A DNA stretch of 64,000 nucleotides from Pseudonocardia oroxyli (GCF_900102195.1 NZ_FNBE01000002.1:372001-436000); one strand, 5' to 3'. Positions 49,626-58,728 are shown, counted from the first letter of the stretch. Notes: generated from the sequence alone by a model not told the origin. Made by a program: numbers and translations.

Positions 49626-50513
49626 ATGTCGATCTTTCTGAACGAGAACTCCAAGGTGATCGTCCAGGGCCTCACCGGCTCGGAGGGCACCAAGCACGCC
49701 ACCAAGATGCTGGCGGCGGGCACCAACATCGTCGGCGGCGTGAACGCGCGCAAGGCCGGCACCACGGTCACGATCGGCGGCAAGGACCTGAAGGTCTTCG
49801 GCACCGTCGAGGAGGCCATGAAGGAGACCGGCGCGGACGTCTCGGTCATCTTCGTGCCGCCGAAGTTCGCCAAGGACGCCGTGATCGAGGCCATCGACGC
49901 CGCGATCCCGCTCGCCGTGGTGATCACCGAGGGCATCCCGGTCCACGACTCCGCCTACTTCTGGGCGCACGCCGTGGCGAAGGGCAACCAGACCCGGATC
50001 ATCGGGCCGAACTGCCCCGGCATCATCTCGCCGAGCAAGTCCAACGCCGGCATCATCCCGGCCGACATCGCGGGCCCCGGCCCGATCGGCCTGGTCAGCA
50101 AGTCCGGCACGCTGACCTACCAGATGATGTACGAGCTCAAGGAGTTCGGCTTCTCCACCGCCATCGGCATCGGCGGCGACCCGATCATCGGCACCACGCA
50201 CATCGACGCCCTCGAGGCCTTCCAGGCGGACCCCGAGACCAAGGCGATCGTGATGATCGGCGAGATCGGCGGAGACGCCGAGGAGCGCGCCGCCGCGTAC
50301 ATCAAGGAGAACGTGACCAAGCCGGTCGTCGGCTACGTCGCGGGCTTCACCGCCCCCGAGGGCAAGACGATGGGCCACGCCGGCGCCATCGTCTCCGGCT
50401 CGGCGGGCACCGCGCAGGCGAAGAAGGAGGCCCTCGAGGCCGCCGGGGTCAAGGTCGGCAAGACGCCGTCCGAGACCGCCGCGCTGATGAAGGAGATCAT
50501 CGCAGCGCTGTGA
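49626..50513 (+). CDS. sucD: Succinyl-CoA synthetase alpha subunit
   Basis: A 295-residue subunit with an N-terminal CoA-binding Rossmann domain ([20 protein letters not shown]) and the phospho-histidine His251 in [21 protein letters not shown] and SGTLTYQ are conserved. It forms the alpha-beta complex with SucC and carries the phosphate relayed to ADP. ATG start with GAGGGAACCTGAC before it. A strong hairpin follows 25 bases after the stop. Confidence 0.97.
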   Translation: MSIFLNENSKVIVQGLTGSEGTKHATKMLAAGTNIVGGVNARKAGTTVTIGGKDLKVFGTVEEAMKETGADVSVIFVPPKFAKDAVIEAIDAAIPLAVVITEGIPVHDSAYFWAHAVAKGNQTRIIGPNCPGIISPSKSNAGIIPADIAGPGPIGLVSKSGTLTYQMMYELKEFGFSTAIGIGGDPIIGTTHIDALEAFQADPETKAIVMIGEIGGDAEERAAAYIKENVTKPVVGYVAGFTAPEGKTMGHAGAIVSGSAGTAQAKKEALEAAGVKVGKTPSETAALMKEIIAAL

Positions 50514-50538
50514 CACGGCTCTGAGGTCCGATCGTCAC

Positions 50539-50572
50539 GTGAGCCCCGGGAGGGAACCCTCCCGGGGCTCAC
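50539..50572 (+). terminator. Terminator of sucCD
   Basis: Arms GTGAGCCCCGGGAGGG and its complement around AA, 25 bases after the sucD stop. Confidence 0.85.
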
Positions 50573-50621
50573 GCGTTCATCCGGGTGGGTTAGCGTCGGG
50601 GGCAGTCTTCGAGGAGCGGTG

Positions 50622-51539
50622 ATGAGCGAGAGTCCCAACCCGGAACGGGCCGCACTGGCAGGCCCTGCACGCACGATGGTCATGGCGGGCACCGGGCTCG
50701 CGGTGGTCGTGTGGCTGCTCGGCTTCTTCTCGGTCTTCCCGATCGTGCAGGTCGCGCCGGCGCTGCTGCTCGGCGGTGGCGCGCTGGCCGCCGTGGCGCT
50801 GCTCCCGCGGGCGGACCGCTTCCTGATCCCCGCGGCGGTGCTGGCCGCCGTCGGGTTCCTGCTGCTCGTGCAGCTGGGGGTGCTCGGCTCGCAGGTCGCC
50901 GGGCTGGCGGGCGGCTCGCTCGGCGGCATCGAGATCGCCGCGCTGGTGCTGGCGTTCCTCGAGGCCGCCGTGCTGGTGGGCGCGGTGCTGCTGGAGGCGG
51001 GCGTCGTCTCGCTGCCCGCCCCGAAGCCCGCCGCCCCGCCGCAGCCGTACTACGGCGGGCAGTACCCGCCGCCCCAGGGCGGCGGCTACCAGCAGCAGCC
51101 CACCCCGTACTCCTACGGCTACCCGCCGCAGCAGCAGCCCTACGGTGGCTACCCGCAGCAGCCCGGTTACGGCCCCCCGCAGGGCTGGGGCGGCCCGGCC
51201 GAGGCGCAGGCCGGCTACGGCCAGCCGCCCGCCGCGGGCTGGTCGGGGCAGCAAGGTCAGCCGGGCCAGCAGAGTCAGCCGGGTCAGCCGGGTCAGCAGA
51301 GTCAGCCGGGACAGCCGGCTCCGGTGGGTGCGTACGGCCAGCCGGGTGCCCACCCCCAGCCCGGACCGCAGCACGGGGCCCCACCCGCCCCGCCCACCCC
51401 GCCCGCGGGTCAGCACACCCCCACCGAGGTAGAGCAGACCCGCATCGAGCCGCCCGCCGAAGGCAGGCACTCCGGCGGCGTCCCCGACAGCGACCGGACC
51501 ACCACCATCGCGGTCGACCCGGAGCGCCGCGACACCTGA
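50622..51539 (+). CDS. DUF5336 family membrane protein with Pro/Gln/Gly-rich tail
   Basis: A 305-residue protein that corresponds to Rv0954 by place and layout. Four hydrophobic segments fill residues 20-140 (GTGLAVVVWLLGFFSVFPIV, APALLLGGGALAAVALLP, LIPAAVLAAVGFLLLVQLG, IAALVLAFLEAAVLVGAVL). The C-terminal half is a disordered Gln/Pro/Gly/Tyr tail with short repeats such as GQQSQPGQP. The mycobacterial homologue is linked to the divisome; that role is only inferred here. ATG at 50622 with GAGGAG seven bases upstream is preferred to GTG at 50619. Confidence 0.83.
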   Translation: MSESPNPERAALAGPARTMVMAGTGLAVVVWLLGFFSVFPIVQVAPALLLGGGALAAVALLPRADRFLIPAAVLAAVGFLLLVQLGVLGSQVAGLAGGSLGGIEIAALVLAFLEAAVLVGAVLLEAGVVSLPAPKPAAPPQPYYGGQYPPPQGGGYQQQPTPYSYGYPPQQQPYGGYPQQPGYGPPQGWGGPAEAQAGYGQPPAAGWSGQQGQPGQQSQPGQPGQQSQPGQPAPVGAYGQPGAHPQPGPQHGAPPAPPTPPAGQHTPTEVEQTRIEPPAEGRHSGGVPDSDRTTTIAVDPERRDT

Positions 51540-51567
51540 CGCTCAGGGAGCTGCGCATTCCGGTTGA

Positions 51568-51805
51568 GCGAGTCGCGCTCCGGTAGCGCGGACTCGCGCG
51601 CCGTTCTGCGTCACTCGCGTTTCGGCTCTGCGAGTTGCGCGCTCGAGGCGCGCGAGTCCCGCAGTCCGGCTCCGCGAGTGCCGCGGTCCGGCTCCCCGAG
51701 TCCCGCGTTCGAGACCCGCGAGTGCTGCGGTCCGGCCCCGCGAGCCCCACGTCTGAGCCCCGCGAGCTTCGCGCTTCAGGTGCGCGAGTCGCAGGCTCAA
51801 GTGAA
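51568..51805. repeat. 22-bp tandem repeat array, diverged
   Basis: From 51630 to 51805 eight consecutive units of exactly 22 bases start at 51630, 51652, 51674, 51696, 51718, 51740, 51762 and 51784, each opening GCGAG or a close variant (for example GCGAGTCCCGCAGTCC). More diverged units reach back to 51568. The unit is the same as in the imuB array at 61107. It begins about 30 bases after the DUF5336 stop and contains no supported gene, although several frames stay open because the unit lacks stops. Confidence 0.85.
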
Positions 51806-51864
51806 CCCGTCGACCGTGCTGCCGGCCTCTCGGTGAGGAGTCTCTACGGCTCACCCAGGCCGAG

Positions 51865-51929
51865 AAGATCCGCTCTTAGGGAGCGGTCCGGTCGCAAATC
51901 GACCGCTGCCCTCCCGGATTGTGGATCAT
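51865..51929. repeat. 65-bp palindromic repeat, copy C (left end diverged)
   Basis: Begins AAGATCCGCTCTTAGGGAG and ends TTGTGGATCAT; internal stem CGGTCG/CGACCG. The left terminal arm has lost its match to the right arm. Confidence 0.8.
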
Positions 51930-51966
51930 GGCAGGTTCGGCGGTTCGGCGGACGCCCGAGGTGGTT

Positions 51967-52082
51967 GGGCAACGAGGTTGAGGCTTGGGCGACGTTCCGC
52001 AGGCCGCCGAGGTGATGCGGGCGCTCGTCGACCTCGGGGCCGGGGCGCTCGGCGATGACCTCGGCCGCCTGCCCGGACCGCG
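51967..52082. repeat. 116-bp segment, first copy, preceding 65-bp copy D
   Basis: Starts GGGCAACGAGGTTGAGGC and ends CGCCTGCCCGGACCGCG. A related segment of the same length lies at 52246-52361, again directly before a 65-bp palindrome, so segment plus palindrome form a 181-bp duplicated unit. No protein is supported. Confidence 0.75.
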
Positions 52083-52147
52083 ATGATCCATGTGTGGGGA
52101 GTGGTCCGGTCGCGAATCGACCGCTGCGCTCCCGGCTCGTGGATCAT
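52083..52147. repeat. 65-bp palindromic repeat, copy D
   Basis: Begins ATGATCCATGTGTGGGGAG and ends CTCGTGGATCAT, with the CGGTCG-CGAAT-CGACCG hairpin core. Confidence 0.87.
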
Positions 52148-52150
52148 GGC

Positions 52151-52214
52151 CGGGTCGGCGGGTCGGCGGGTCGGCGGGTCGGCGGGTCGGCGGGTCGGCG
52201 GGTCGGCGGGTCGG
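52151..52214. repeat. Octanucleotide microsatellite (CGGGTCGG)8
   Basis: Eight uninterrupted copies of the 8-base unit directly follow 65-bp copy D. Such a pure tract is prone to slippage and its length probably varies between isolates. Confidence 0.9.
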
Positions 52215-52245
52215 CCCGTGCCGGGATGGCGACGCTCGAGGGGGC

Positions 52246-52361
52246 GGGCAACGAGGTTGAGGCTCGGGCGACGGTCCACAGGCCGCCGGGTTGCCGGGTG
52301 CTCGTCAACCTCTGGGCCGGCGGCCCTCGGTGAGGAACCTCGGCCGACCGCCCGGACCGCG
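52246..52361. repeat. 116-bp segment, second copy, preceding 65-bp copy E
   Basis: Starts GGGCAACGAGGTTGAGGC like the first copy and ends CCGCCCGGACCGCG. Offset from the first copy is 279 bases. Confidence 0.75.
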
Positions 52362-52426
52362 ATGATCCATTCGTGGGGAGCGGTCCGGTCGCGAATCGAC
52401 CGCTGCCCTCCCGGATTGTGGATCAT
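52362..52426. repeat. 65-bp palindromic repeat, copy E
   Basis: Begins ATGATCCATTCGTGGGGAG and ends ATTGTGGATCAT. The hairpin core is identical to copy D. It is the copy nearest to the DUF6350 gene (start 52573). The remaining bases up to 52572 hold no other recognised feature except a weak GGGGG binding site. Confidence 0.87.
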
Positions 52427-52572
52427 GGCCAGGTCGGTGGGGTGCCGGGGTGCCGGGGTGCGGCTCGCCTCGGGTGCTGCGCCCGGTTGTCGATGCTCGA
52501 CGACCCGGCTCGCCACAGGCTGCTGCGGCGTGGCGGGCTGACTCTCGGGGGTCGCGCTGTAAGGCTCGGGGG

Positions 52573-54786
52573 ATGACCCGATCGCTGCGTGCACCCCGCG
52601 CCGAGGCGGGCTCCTCGCGCGTCGGCCGCGACCCGGACCCCGACGCCGATGCCGAGTCCGACGGCACGGCCGCCGAGGCACGCGGGCCACGACCGCCCGA
52701 GGGGCTGGACCGGTTCCGGATCGTCCTCGCCGCGGCGATGGGCACGGTGCTCGTCAGCTACGCATTGCTGGTCCCGCCCGCGTTGGTCGTGGTGCTGGCG
52801 GGCGGCGGGGGCGGCTCGGTGGACGGCGCGTTCGCCGCGGCCATCCCGCTCTGGCTCGCCGCGCACCTGATCCCGCTGGACCTGCAGGGCCAGCCCCTGA
52901 GCGTGCTCCCGCTGCTGCCCGCGCTCCTCGTCGTCGCGATCGTGTCGGTGGGGGCGCGCTGGGCCGTGCGCAGGCTGGGTGGCCGCTTCCGGCACGACGC
53001 CGGTGCCGTCGTCGCCGCCTCGGCGGGGGCCCACGCCGCCGTCGCGGTGTTGGGCAGCGCGCTGCTGCCCAGCGCCGCCGAGGTCGGTGCCGCGCCCTGG
53101 GCGGCCATGCTCGGCGCCGGGCTGGTCGCCGCCATCGGCGCCGGGGCCGGCGTGCTGCGGGCGTGCACCCTCCCCGAGAGCTGGCGCGCCCGACTGCAGG
53201 GCTGGCCCGCCGCGGGCCTGGCCGGGGCCGTGGTCGGGGGTGCGGCGCTGGCGTTCGCCGGGTCGATCGTGCTCGTCGTCGGGCTGGTGTTCGGCGCGAG
53301 CCGTGCCCACGACATGTTCGAGTCCCTGACCCCGACCGGGGGCGGCGCGCTGGGCCTGACCCTGCTCTGTATCGCCTATCTCCCCAACGCCGTGGTCGGC
53401 GGGGCCGCCTGGCTGCTCGGCCCGGGCGTCGACATCGGGCTGGGGGCCTGGACGCCTTTCGGCGGCGCGCCCGATGCGGTGCCGCCGTTCCCGCTGCTCG
53501 CCGCCCTGCCGACGGTCCCGTCCCCGGCCTGGGCGGTGGTCGTCGTGGTGGTGCCGGTCGGGATCGGGCTCGTGGTCGGCGGGGTCTGCCGCACCGCCCT
53601 CGGCGGCGCGACGGCCGCCGACCGGCTGCGTGCCGTCGGAGTCGCGACGGGGGTGCTGGCGCTCGGTGCCGCAGTGGTCGCCCTCGCGGCCGGTGGGCGG
53701 CTCTCCGCGGGCGACTTCGACCCCGTGGCGATGCCTGCCGGCCTGACGGTCCTCGCGGTGCTGGTGTGGGTCGGTGGCCCGGCGGCGGTCGTCGCGCTCG
53801 TGCAGCGGGGCGGGCCGCCTGCCCGGTCGGCCTCCGCGGACGAGGACCTGGCCTGGTACCGCGACGGCTACACCGAGGATCAGCCGCTGGTCGAGGACGA
53901 CGAGGCCGAGCGGGGCGAGGAGGCGTCGCCTGCGGCCGACGCCGTCGAGGACCTCGAGTCCGGCGGGCCTTCGGGCGGCGACGACCGGGCGGGCCCCGAC
54001 GGCCCCGACGGCCCCGACGGCCCCGACACCGAGGGCCCCGCCGCGGAGGAGGGGTCGGAGGACGGCGACCCCGCCGCGGTGCCGGCCCCGGAGGACGACG
54101 GCGACGGGGTGGACAGTCGTACGGGTGGTGCGACGTCCGCGGGTCGCGTGCGGCATTCGGCCCCCGCGGGCCCGCGGGGGCACGCTGGTCGCCGCGGCGA
54201 CCGGACGGCAGCGGTCGACGCCGCCCGACGCCGCCGCGAAGCCCGCCTGGCCCGCAGCGCCGCAGTGGAGACGCCGCGGTCCGAGCCGGACGAGCGGCCG
54301 CGTGCCGAGGGCCTCAGCGCCGAGGGGCCCCGTGCCGAGCAGTCCGGCAGCGACGGGCCTCGCGCCGAGACGAAGCGCGCAGGCCGGCCCCGTGCCGAGC
54401 AGTCCCGTTCCCGGCCACCCCGCACTGAGCAGCCGCGCGCCGACGGGCCCGGTGCCGAGCAGTCCGGCAGCGACGGGCCTCGCGCCGAGTCGACGCGCGC
54501 AGACCGGCCCCATGCCGAGCAGCCCCGCCCTGAGCACGCGAGCACCGAACACTCGAGCACCGAACACTCGAGCCCCGAACACTCGAGCACCGAGCAGCCC
54601 GGTCCCGACCAACCCCCCGCCGCACGGCGCGGGCTGCTCCGCCGCCGCGACCCCCGGGAGAAGACGGACCCACCGGGCCGGACGCCCCCCGCCGCCCAGG
54701 AGACCGAGCCCGCCCCGCGGACGGTGGCCGAGCTCGTCGCGCTGCGGAAACGCCAGGCCGAGGCCGCACGTCCGGCCGAGGACTGA
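52573..54786 (+). CDS. DUF6350 family polytopic membrane protein with repetitive acidic tail
   Basis: A 737-residue protein in the place of Rv0955. The first 420 residues hold about ten to twelve hydrophobic segments (VLAAAMGTVLVSYALLVPPA, LLAALPTVPSPAWAVVVVVV and others). LAWYRDGYTEDQPLVEDD begins a highly charged cytoplasmic tail of about 310 residues. The tail contains direct DNA repeats, for example two near-identical 39-base blocks 120 bases apart (54331 and 54451) and a 15-base unit encoding STEHS-type repeats near 54540-54595. It ends with VAELVALRKRQAEA. Function unknown. ATG 52573. Confidence 0.82.
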   Translation: MTRSLRAPRAEAGSSRVGRDPDPDADAESDGTAAEARGPRPPEGLDRFRIVLAAAMGTVLVSYALLVPPALVVVLAGGGGGSVDGAFAAAIPLWLAAHLIPLDLQGQPLSVLPLLPALLVVAIVSVGARWAVRRLGGRFRHDAGAVVAASAGAHAAVAVLGSALLPSAAEVGAAPWAAMLGAGLVAAIGAGAGVLRACTLPESWRARLQGWPAAGLAGAVVGGAALAFAGSIVLVVGLVFGASRAHDMFESLTPTGGGALGLTLLCIAYLPNAVVGGAAWLLGPGVDIGLGAWTPFGGAPDAVPPFPLLAALPTVPSPAWAVVVVVVPVGIGLVVGGVCRTALGGATAADRLRAVGVATGVLALGAAVVALAAGGRLSAGDFDPVAMPAGLTVLAVLVWVGGPAAVVALVQRGGPPARSASADEDLAWYRDGYTEDQPLVEDDEAERGEEASPAADAVEDLESGGPSGGDDRAGPDGPDGPDGPDTEGPAAEEGSEDGDPAAVPAPEDDGDGVDSRTGGATSAGRVRHSAPAGPRGHAGRRGDRTAAVDAARRRREARLARSAAVETPRSEPDERPRAEGLSAEGPRAEQSGSDGPRAETKRAGRPRAEQSRSRPPRTEQPRADGPGAEQSGSDGPRAESTRADRPHAEQPRPEHASTEHSSTEHSSPEHSSTEQPGPDQPPAARRGLLRRRDPREKTDPPGRTPPAAQETEPAPRTVAELVALRKRQAEAARPAED

Positions 54787-54889
54787 GCGGGCCCGAGCGC
54801 GTCGGCGGACCCGAAAGGGCAGGTCCCCGCGCTGTGACCGCCGTCGCGGCTTAGGCTGGTGGGGTACCGAACCCGGCCCGAGGAGACAG

Positions 54890-55513
54890 GTGCCCGCCTC
54901 GTCGAGCGCAGACCCCACCGCGGGGGCCCGCGTACCCGGCCGAGCCCGGCTCGTCGTCCTCGCCTCCGGAGCAGGCACCCTGCTGCAGGCCCTGCTGGAC
55001 GCCGGCACGGACTTCCCCGGCGAGGTCGTCGCCGTCGGCACCGACCGGGCGGACGCCCACGCCCTCGACCGCGCGGACCGCGTGGGCACGGCGACGTTCA
55101 CCGTCCCCCCGAAGGCTCACGCGGACCGCGCCGCCTGGAACCTCGCGTTGCTGGAGGCGACCCGTCCGCACCGCCCCGACCTGGTCGTCTGCGCCGGGTT
55201 CATGCGGATCCTGGGCGCCGCGTTCCTCGACGGCATCGGTTGCCCGATCGTCAACACCCACCCCGCGTTGCTGCCCGCCTTCCCCGGCGCGCACGCGGTC
55301 CGGGACGCCCTGGCCCACGGCGTGAAGGTCACCGGGAGCACCGTGCACCTGGTGGACGCCGGGGTCGACACCGGCCCGATCCTCGCCCAGGAGGCCGTCC
55401 CGGTGCTGCCCGGGGACACCGAGGCCACCCTCCACGACCGCATCAAGATCACCGAGCGACGGCTGCTGCTGTCCACCGTCGCCGAGCTGTGCAACGGAGA
55501 GAGAGACCAGTGA
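54890..55513 (+). CDS. purN: Phosphoribosylglycinamide formyltransferase
   Basis: A 207-residue GAR transformylase using 10-formyl-THF in purine synthesis. N-terminal [19 protein letters not shown] binds the nucleotide; the catalytic Asn and His are in [14 protein letters not shown] and the Asp in [12 protein letters not shown]. The GTG at 54890 follows GAGGAGA by four to five bases, and gives an N-terminal extension of about 20 residues before the conserved strand. It overlaps purH by GTGA, the conserved purN-purH pair of actinobacteria (Rv0956-Rv0957). Confidence 0.95.
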   Translation: MPASSSADPTAGARVPGRARLVVLASGAGTLLQALLDAGTDFPGEVVAVGTDRADAHALDRADRVGTATFTVPPKAHADRAAWNLALLEATRPHRPDLVVCAGFMRILGAAFLDGIGCPIVNTHPALLPAFPGAHAVRDALAHGVKVTGSTVHLVDAGVDTGPILAQEAVPVLPGDTEATLHDRIKITERRLLLSTVAELCNGERDQ

Positions 55514-57063
55514 GCGAGCGCCGTCCCATCAAGCGGGTCCTGATCAGCGTCTACGACAAGGCCGGTCTGCTCGACCTCGCGACCGGGCTGCACGCCGCCG
55601 GGATCGAGATCGTCTCCACCGGGTCCACGGCCCAGCGCATCGCGGACGCGGGCGTGCCCGTGACCCCCGTCGAGGAGCTGACCGGGTTCCCCGAGTGTCT
55701 CGACGGCCGGGTCAAGACCCTCCACCCGCGTGTCCACGCCGGCCTGCTCGCGGACACCCGCAAGCCGGAGCACCTCGCCCAGCTGGAGCAGCTCGGCATC
55801 GCGCCGTTCGACATGCTGGTGTCCAACCTCTACCCGTTCACCGAGACGGTGGCGTCGGGCGCCACGCCGGACGAGTGCGTCGAGCAGATCGACATCGGCG
55901 GGCCCGCGATGGTCCGCGCGTCGGCGAAGAACCACGACAGCCTCGCCGTGATCACCGACCCGACGCGCTACGGGTGGGTGCTGGAGCAGATCGGCGCGGG
56001 CGGGTTCACCCTGGCGGACCGGCGGGCGCTCGCGGCCGAGGCGTTCCGGCACACCGCCGCCTACGACGTCGCGGTCGCCTCCTGGATGGGCAGCGTCCTG
56101 GCCCCCGGCGACGGTGCCTTCCCCGAGTGGGCGGGCGCGACCTGGACCCGCACGGCGTCGCTGCGCTACGGCGAGAACCCGCACCAGGCCGCGGCGCTGT
56201 ACGCGAACGGCACGCCCGGCCTCGCCGCCGCCGAGCAGCTGCACGGCAAGGAGATGTCCTACAACAACTACGTCGACGCCGACGCCGCCTGGCGGGCCGC
56301 CCACGACCACGGCGACCAGCCGACCGTCGCGGTGATCAAGCACGCCAACCCGTGCGGGATCGCGGTGGGCGCGGACGTCGCCGAGGCGCACCGCAAGGCC
56401 CACGCCACCGACCCGGTCAGCGCGTACGGCGGCGTCATCGCCACCAACCGCGAGGTGTCGGCCGAGATGGCGCGGCAGGTCAAGGACATCTTCACCGAGG
56501 TCGTGCTCGCCCCCGGCTTCGCCCCCGAGGCGCTGGAGATCCTGCAGACCAAGAAGAACATCCGGCTGCTGCGGCTGCCCGGCGAGGTCGTCCGGACGGG
56601 TGCCGAGATGCGTCCGATCAGCGGTGGGCTGCTCCTGCAGCAGCGGGACGCGATCGACGCCCCCGGCGACGACCCCACCTCCTGGAAGCTCGTCGCGGGC
56701 GAGGCCGCGGACGAGCAGACCCTCGCCGACCTGGCGTTCGCGTGGCGGGCCTGCCGGGCGGTGAAGTCCAACGCGATCCTGCTGGCGCGGGACGGGGCGG
56801 CCGTCGGTGTCGGGATGGGGCAGGTCAACCGGGTCGACTCCTGCCGGCTCGCGGTGACCCGCGCCGAGGACCGCGCCCAGGGCTCGGTCGCCGCCTCGGA
56901 CGCCTTCTTTCCCTTCCCCGACGGCCTTCAGGTGCTGATCGACGGCGGCGTGCGGGCCGTCGTGCACCCGGGCGGGTCGATCCGGGACGAGGAGGTCACC
57001 GCCGCCGCGGCCGCCGCGGGCGTGACCCTCTACCTGACCGGGACCCGGCACTTCGCCCACTGA
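55510..57063 (+). CDS. purH: Bifunctional AICAR transformylase / IMP cyclohydrolase
   Basis: A 517-residue enzyme for the last two steps of IMP synthesis. The cyclohydrolase (MGS-like) domain is at the start ([46 protein letters not shown]). The transformylase part has [22 protein letters not shown] and [10 protein letters not shown] with the conserved Lys-His pair. The end [15 protein letters not shown] terminus (here [11 protein letters not shown]) is canonical. GTG start overlaps purN. Its 3' end is overlapped antisense by 68 bases of a small membrane protein gene. Confidence 0.97.
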   Translation: MSERRPIKRVLISVYDKAGLLDLATGLHAAGIEIVSTGSTAQRIADAGVPVTPVEELTGFPECLDGRVKTLHPRVHAGLLADTRKPEHLAQLEQLGIAPFDMLVSNLYPFTETVASGATPDECVEQIDIGGPAMVRASAKNHDSLAVITDPTRYGWVLEQIGAGGFTLADRRALAAEAFRHTAAYDVAVASWMGSVLAPGDGAFPEWAGATWTRTASLRYGENPHQAAALYANGTPGLAAAEQLHGKEMSYNNYVDADAAWRAAHDHGDQPTVAVIKHANPCGIAVGADVAEAHRKAHATDPVSAYGGVIATNREVSAEMARQVKDIFTEVVLAPGFAPEALEILQTKKNIRLLRLPGEVVRTGAEMRPISGGLLLQQRDAIDAPGDDPTSWKLVAGEAADEQTLADLAFAWRACRAVKSNAILLARDGAAVGVGMGQVNRVDSCRLAVTRAEDRAQGSVAASDAFFPFPDGLQVLIDGGVRAVVHPGGSIRDEEVTAAAAAAGVTLYLTGTRHFAH

Positions 57064-57211
57064 CCCGGCGGGGCAGCAGCCGGAGCAGGGCCAGGGTGGC
57101 CGCGATCAGGGTGCTGATCGCGACCACCCACCACAGGACGTCGAGCCCGCCGACGGCGAGGGCGCCCGCGGGCGCGGCCGTGAGCGCGGTGTCACCGGCC
57201 CTCCCGTACAT
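56996..57211 (-). CDS. Small single-helix membrane protein, overlaps purH 3' end
   Basis: A 71-residue protein starting with ATG inside the stop of the glycosyltransferase (ATGA overlap), so it is its operon partner. One membrane helix ([21 protein letters not shown]) is followed by a strongly basic, Arg/Ser-rich tail. The tail is encoded by DNA that also encodes the end of purH on the other strand (68-base overlap). No family recognised. The overlap pattern and helix suggest a real gene, but the tail could be tolerated read-through. Confidence 0.55.
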   Translation of the reverse strand: MYGRAGDTALTAAPAGALAVGGLDVLWWVVAISTLIAATLALLRLLPRRVSGRSAGSRSGRGSRPRRPRRR

Positions 57212-58320
57212 CAGATCGGGGCCGGGCTGAGATGGTGCCAGCGCGCCGTGCGGCCCTGGGCCAGCGCGGTCGCGGCGGCGAGGTAGACGGCCTGCTGGAA
57301 CAGGTCGTAGCCGAACTCGACGACGATCGGTGCGGCCAGCAGGATCCCGCGCCACCCGCGGCGGCGGACCGTCCAGATCCGCTCGACCACGAACACCGCG
57401 GTGACCAGCAGCCAGACACCGCGCGGCGGCCCGAGCTCGCCCAACGCCGCGAACAGCGCCGTGGCCAGCAGGAACAGCACCACGGCGAGGATGCCGAGAT
57501 ACATCCCGACCTGCTGGAGCCAGTACGGCGCGGTGACCCGGGAGAAGCCGTAGGCACGCAGGTTCTCCAGCGCACCGCGCTGCCAGCGCATCCGCTGGTG
57601 CCAGAGATCGCGCCAGGTCGGCATGACCTCGGTCTCGACGGTGCACCCGGCAGGCGACACGGCGCGCAGGCCGAGCGTGCGCACGGCCAGGGTGATCTCG
57701 TTGTCCTCGGTGAGCGCGCGGGAGTCGTAGACGTCGCCGGGGCGGCCGGGCAGCGCGGTGCCGCGCTCGGCGGCGATGCGGCGCAGGGTGCGCACCCGGA
57801 AGAGGGTTGCGGTGCCCGTGAGCACGCGGGCGCGGCCGCCGCGGCGGGCGATCTCACGGGCGTAGCGGGTGTACTCGTTGCGCTGCAGGGCGCCCGGCAG
57901 CGCGCGGGGCCGGAGCTCGCCGAGCAGGCCGTGCGCGTCGTCGGGGCGGCCGTGGAAGATCCCGCCGATCGCGCCGACGGTCGGGTCGTCGAGGTGGGCG
58001 CGCGCGAGCGCGAGGAAGTCGCTGCTCAGGGCGCTGTCGGCGTCGAGGACGAGGAGCAGGTCGGCGTCGTCGAGGGTGGGGAGCAGGACGCGCAGGGCCT
58101 GGTTCAGGGCGCCCGCCTTGCGATCGGTGTTGTCGACCGTCTCGAGCACCTCGGCGCCGTGTGCGAGGGCGACCGCGGCGGTCCCGTCGGTGCACCCGTC
58201 GGCCACGACGACCACCCGGTCCGGGCCGACGCGCTGCGCCCGCAGCGACGCCAGTGCCGCGGGCAGGGCGCGTTCCTCGTCGTGCGCGGGGACCAGCGCG
58301 ACGATCCGTGTGTGCTCCAT
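57211..58320 (-). CDS. Family 2 glycosyltransferase, processive membrane type
   Basis: A 369-residue GT2 enzyme. The nucleotide-sugar motifs are ALVPAHDEERALPAALASL, Asp in VVADGCTDGT, DxD at 93-95 in LVLDADSALSS, the base in TEDNEITLAV and the processive-type Q-X-X-R-W motif in HQRMRWQRG. Three to four C-terminal hydrophobic segments (MYLGILAVVLFLLATALF, GVWLLVTAVFVVE) anchor it. The product may be a polysaccharide or glycolipid. ATG at 58320. It overlaps the small membrane protein gene and is divergent to the SOS-boxed imu genes. Confidence 0.88.
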   Translation of the reverse strand: MEHTRIVALVPAHDEERALPAALASLRAQRVGPDRVVVVADGCTDGTAAVALAHGAEVLETVDNTDRKAGALNQALRVLLPTLDDADLLLVLDADSALSSDFLALARAHLDDPTVGAIGGIFHGRPDDAHGLLGELRPRALPGALQRNEYTRYAREIARRGGRARVLTGTATLFRVRTLRRIAAERGTALPGRPGDVYDSRALTEDNEITLAVRTLGLRAVSPAGCTVETEVMPTWRDLWHQRMRWQRGALENLRAYGFSRVTAPYWLQQVGMYLGILAVVLFLLATALFAALGELGPPRGVWLLVTAVFVVERIWTVRRRGWRGILLAAPIVVEFGYDLFQQAVYLAAATALAQGRTARWHHLSPAPI

Positions 58321-58424
58321 CAGGCTCAATCCTGCTGCGCCGTACAGCCTCAAGGCCATCTTGTCTTTTCGCGGATCTTCGGCTACCCGATCGTGGCTTG
58401 AGCGAGCCGGGCGGCTGCGTTAGA

Positions 58425-58444
58425 GTTCGAACGTCAGTTCGAAC
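58425..58444. promoter_or_regulatory. LexA SOS box upstream of imuA'
   Basis: GTTCGAAC-GTCA-GTTCGAAC: both half sites are perfect and extend the actinobacterial consensus TCGAAC-N4-GTTCGA by one base pair each side. LexA binding would repress the imu genes until DNA damage. The divergent glycosyltransferase starts 105 bases away on the other side. Confidence 0.93.
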
Positions 58445-58728
58445 ACCGTCTCCCCGCGGTGTCGCTCGTCGCGTGGGAGAGGTGTCGCCGTGTGCCGTCG
58501 TGGTGTCCGGGTCGTTGCTGGTGGGAAGGGGTCTCCCCGGTCGCTGGGCGGGCTCGTCGCCGGAGGGGTCCGCGGCGGGGTGTGTGTCGGCGGTGCGGGT
58601 CGCCGGTCGGGCCGTGCGGGGTGGTCGGAGAGTGCGGGCGGGCGTGCTCTGCGTGAGATCCGCTCGGCGAAGACCACCCGAGAGGGTGATGAGGAGCGCG
58701 GTGGTGGTCACGCCGGGTCGGGGGACCG
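58445..58728. other. Leader between the SOS box and imuA', no supported gene
   Basis: Several frames are open on both strands but none has family likeness or a convincing start. The region is the long (about 285-base) 5' leader of the imu genes, or the true imuA' start lies further downstream than called. Confidence 0.4.

Noticed and set aside
51568..51805. CRISPR array or small protein gene in the 22-bp array
   Set aside because: No spacers; the open frames exist only because the repeated unit lacks stop codons.
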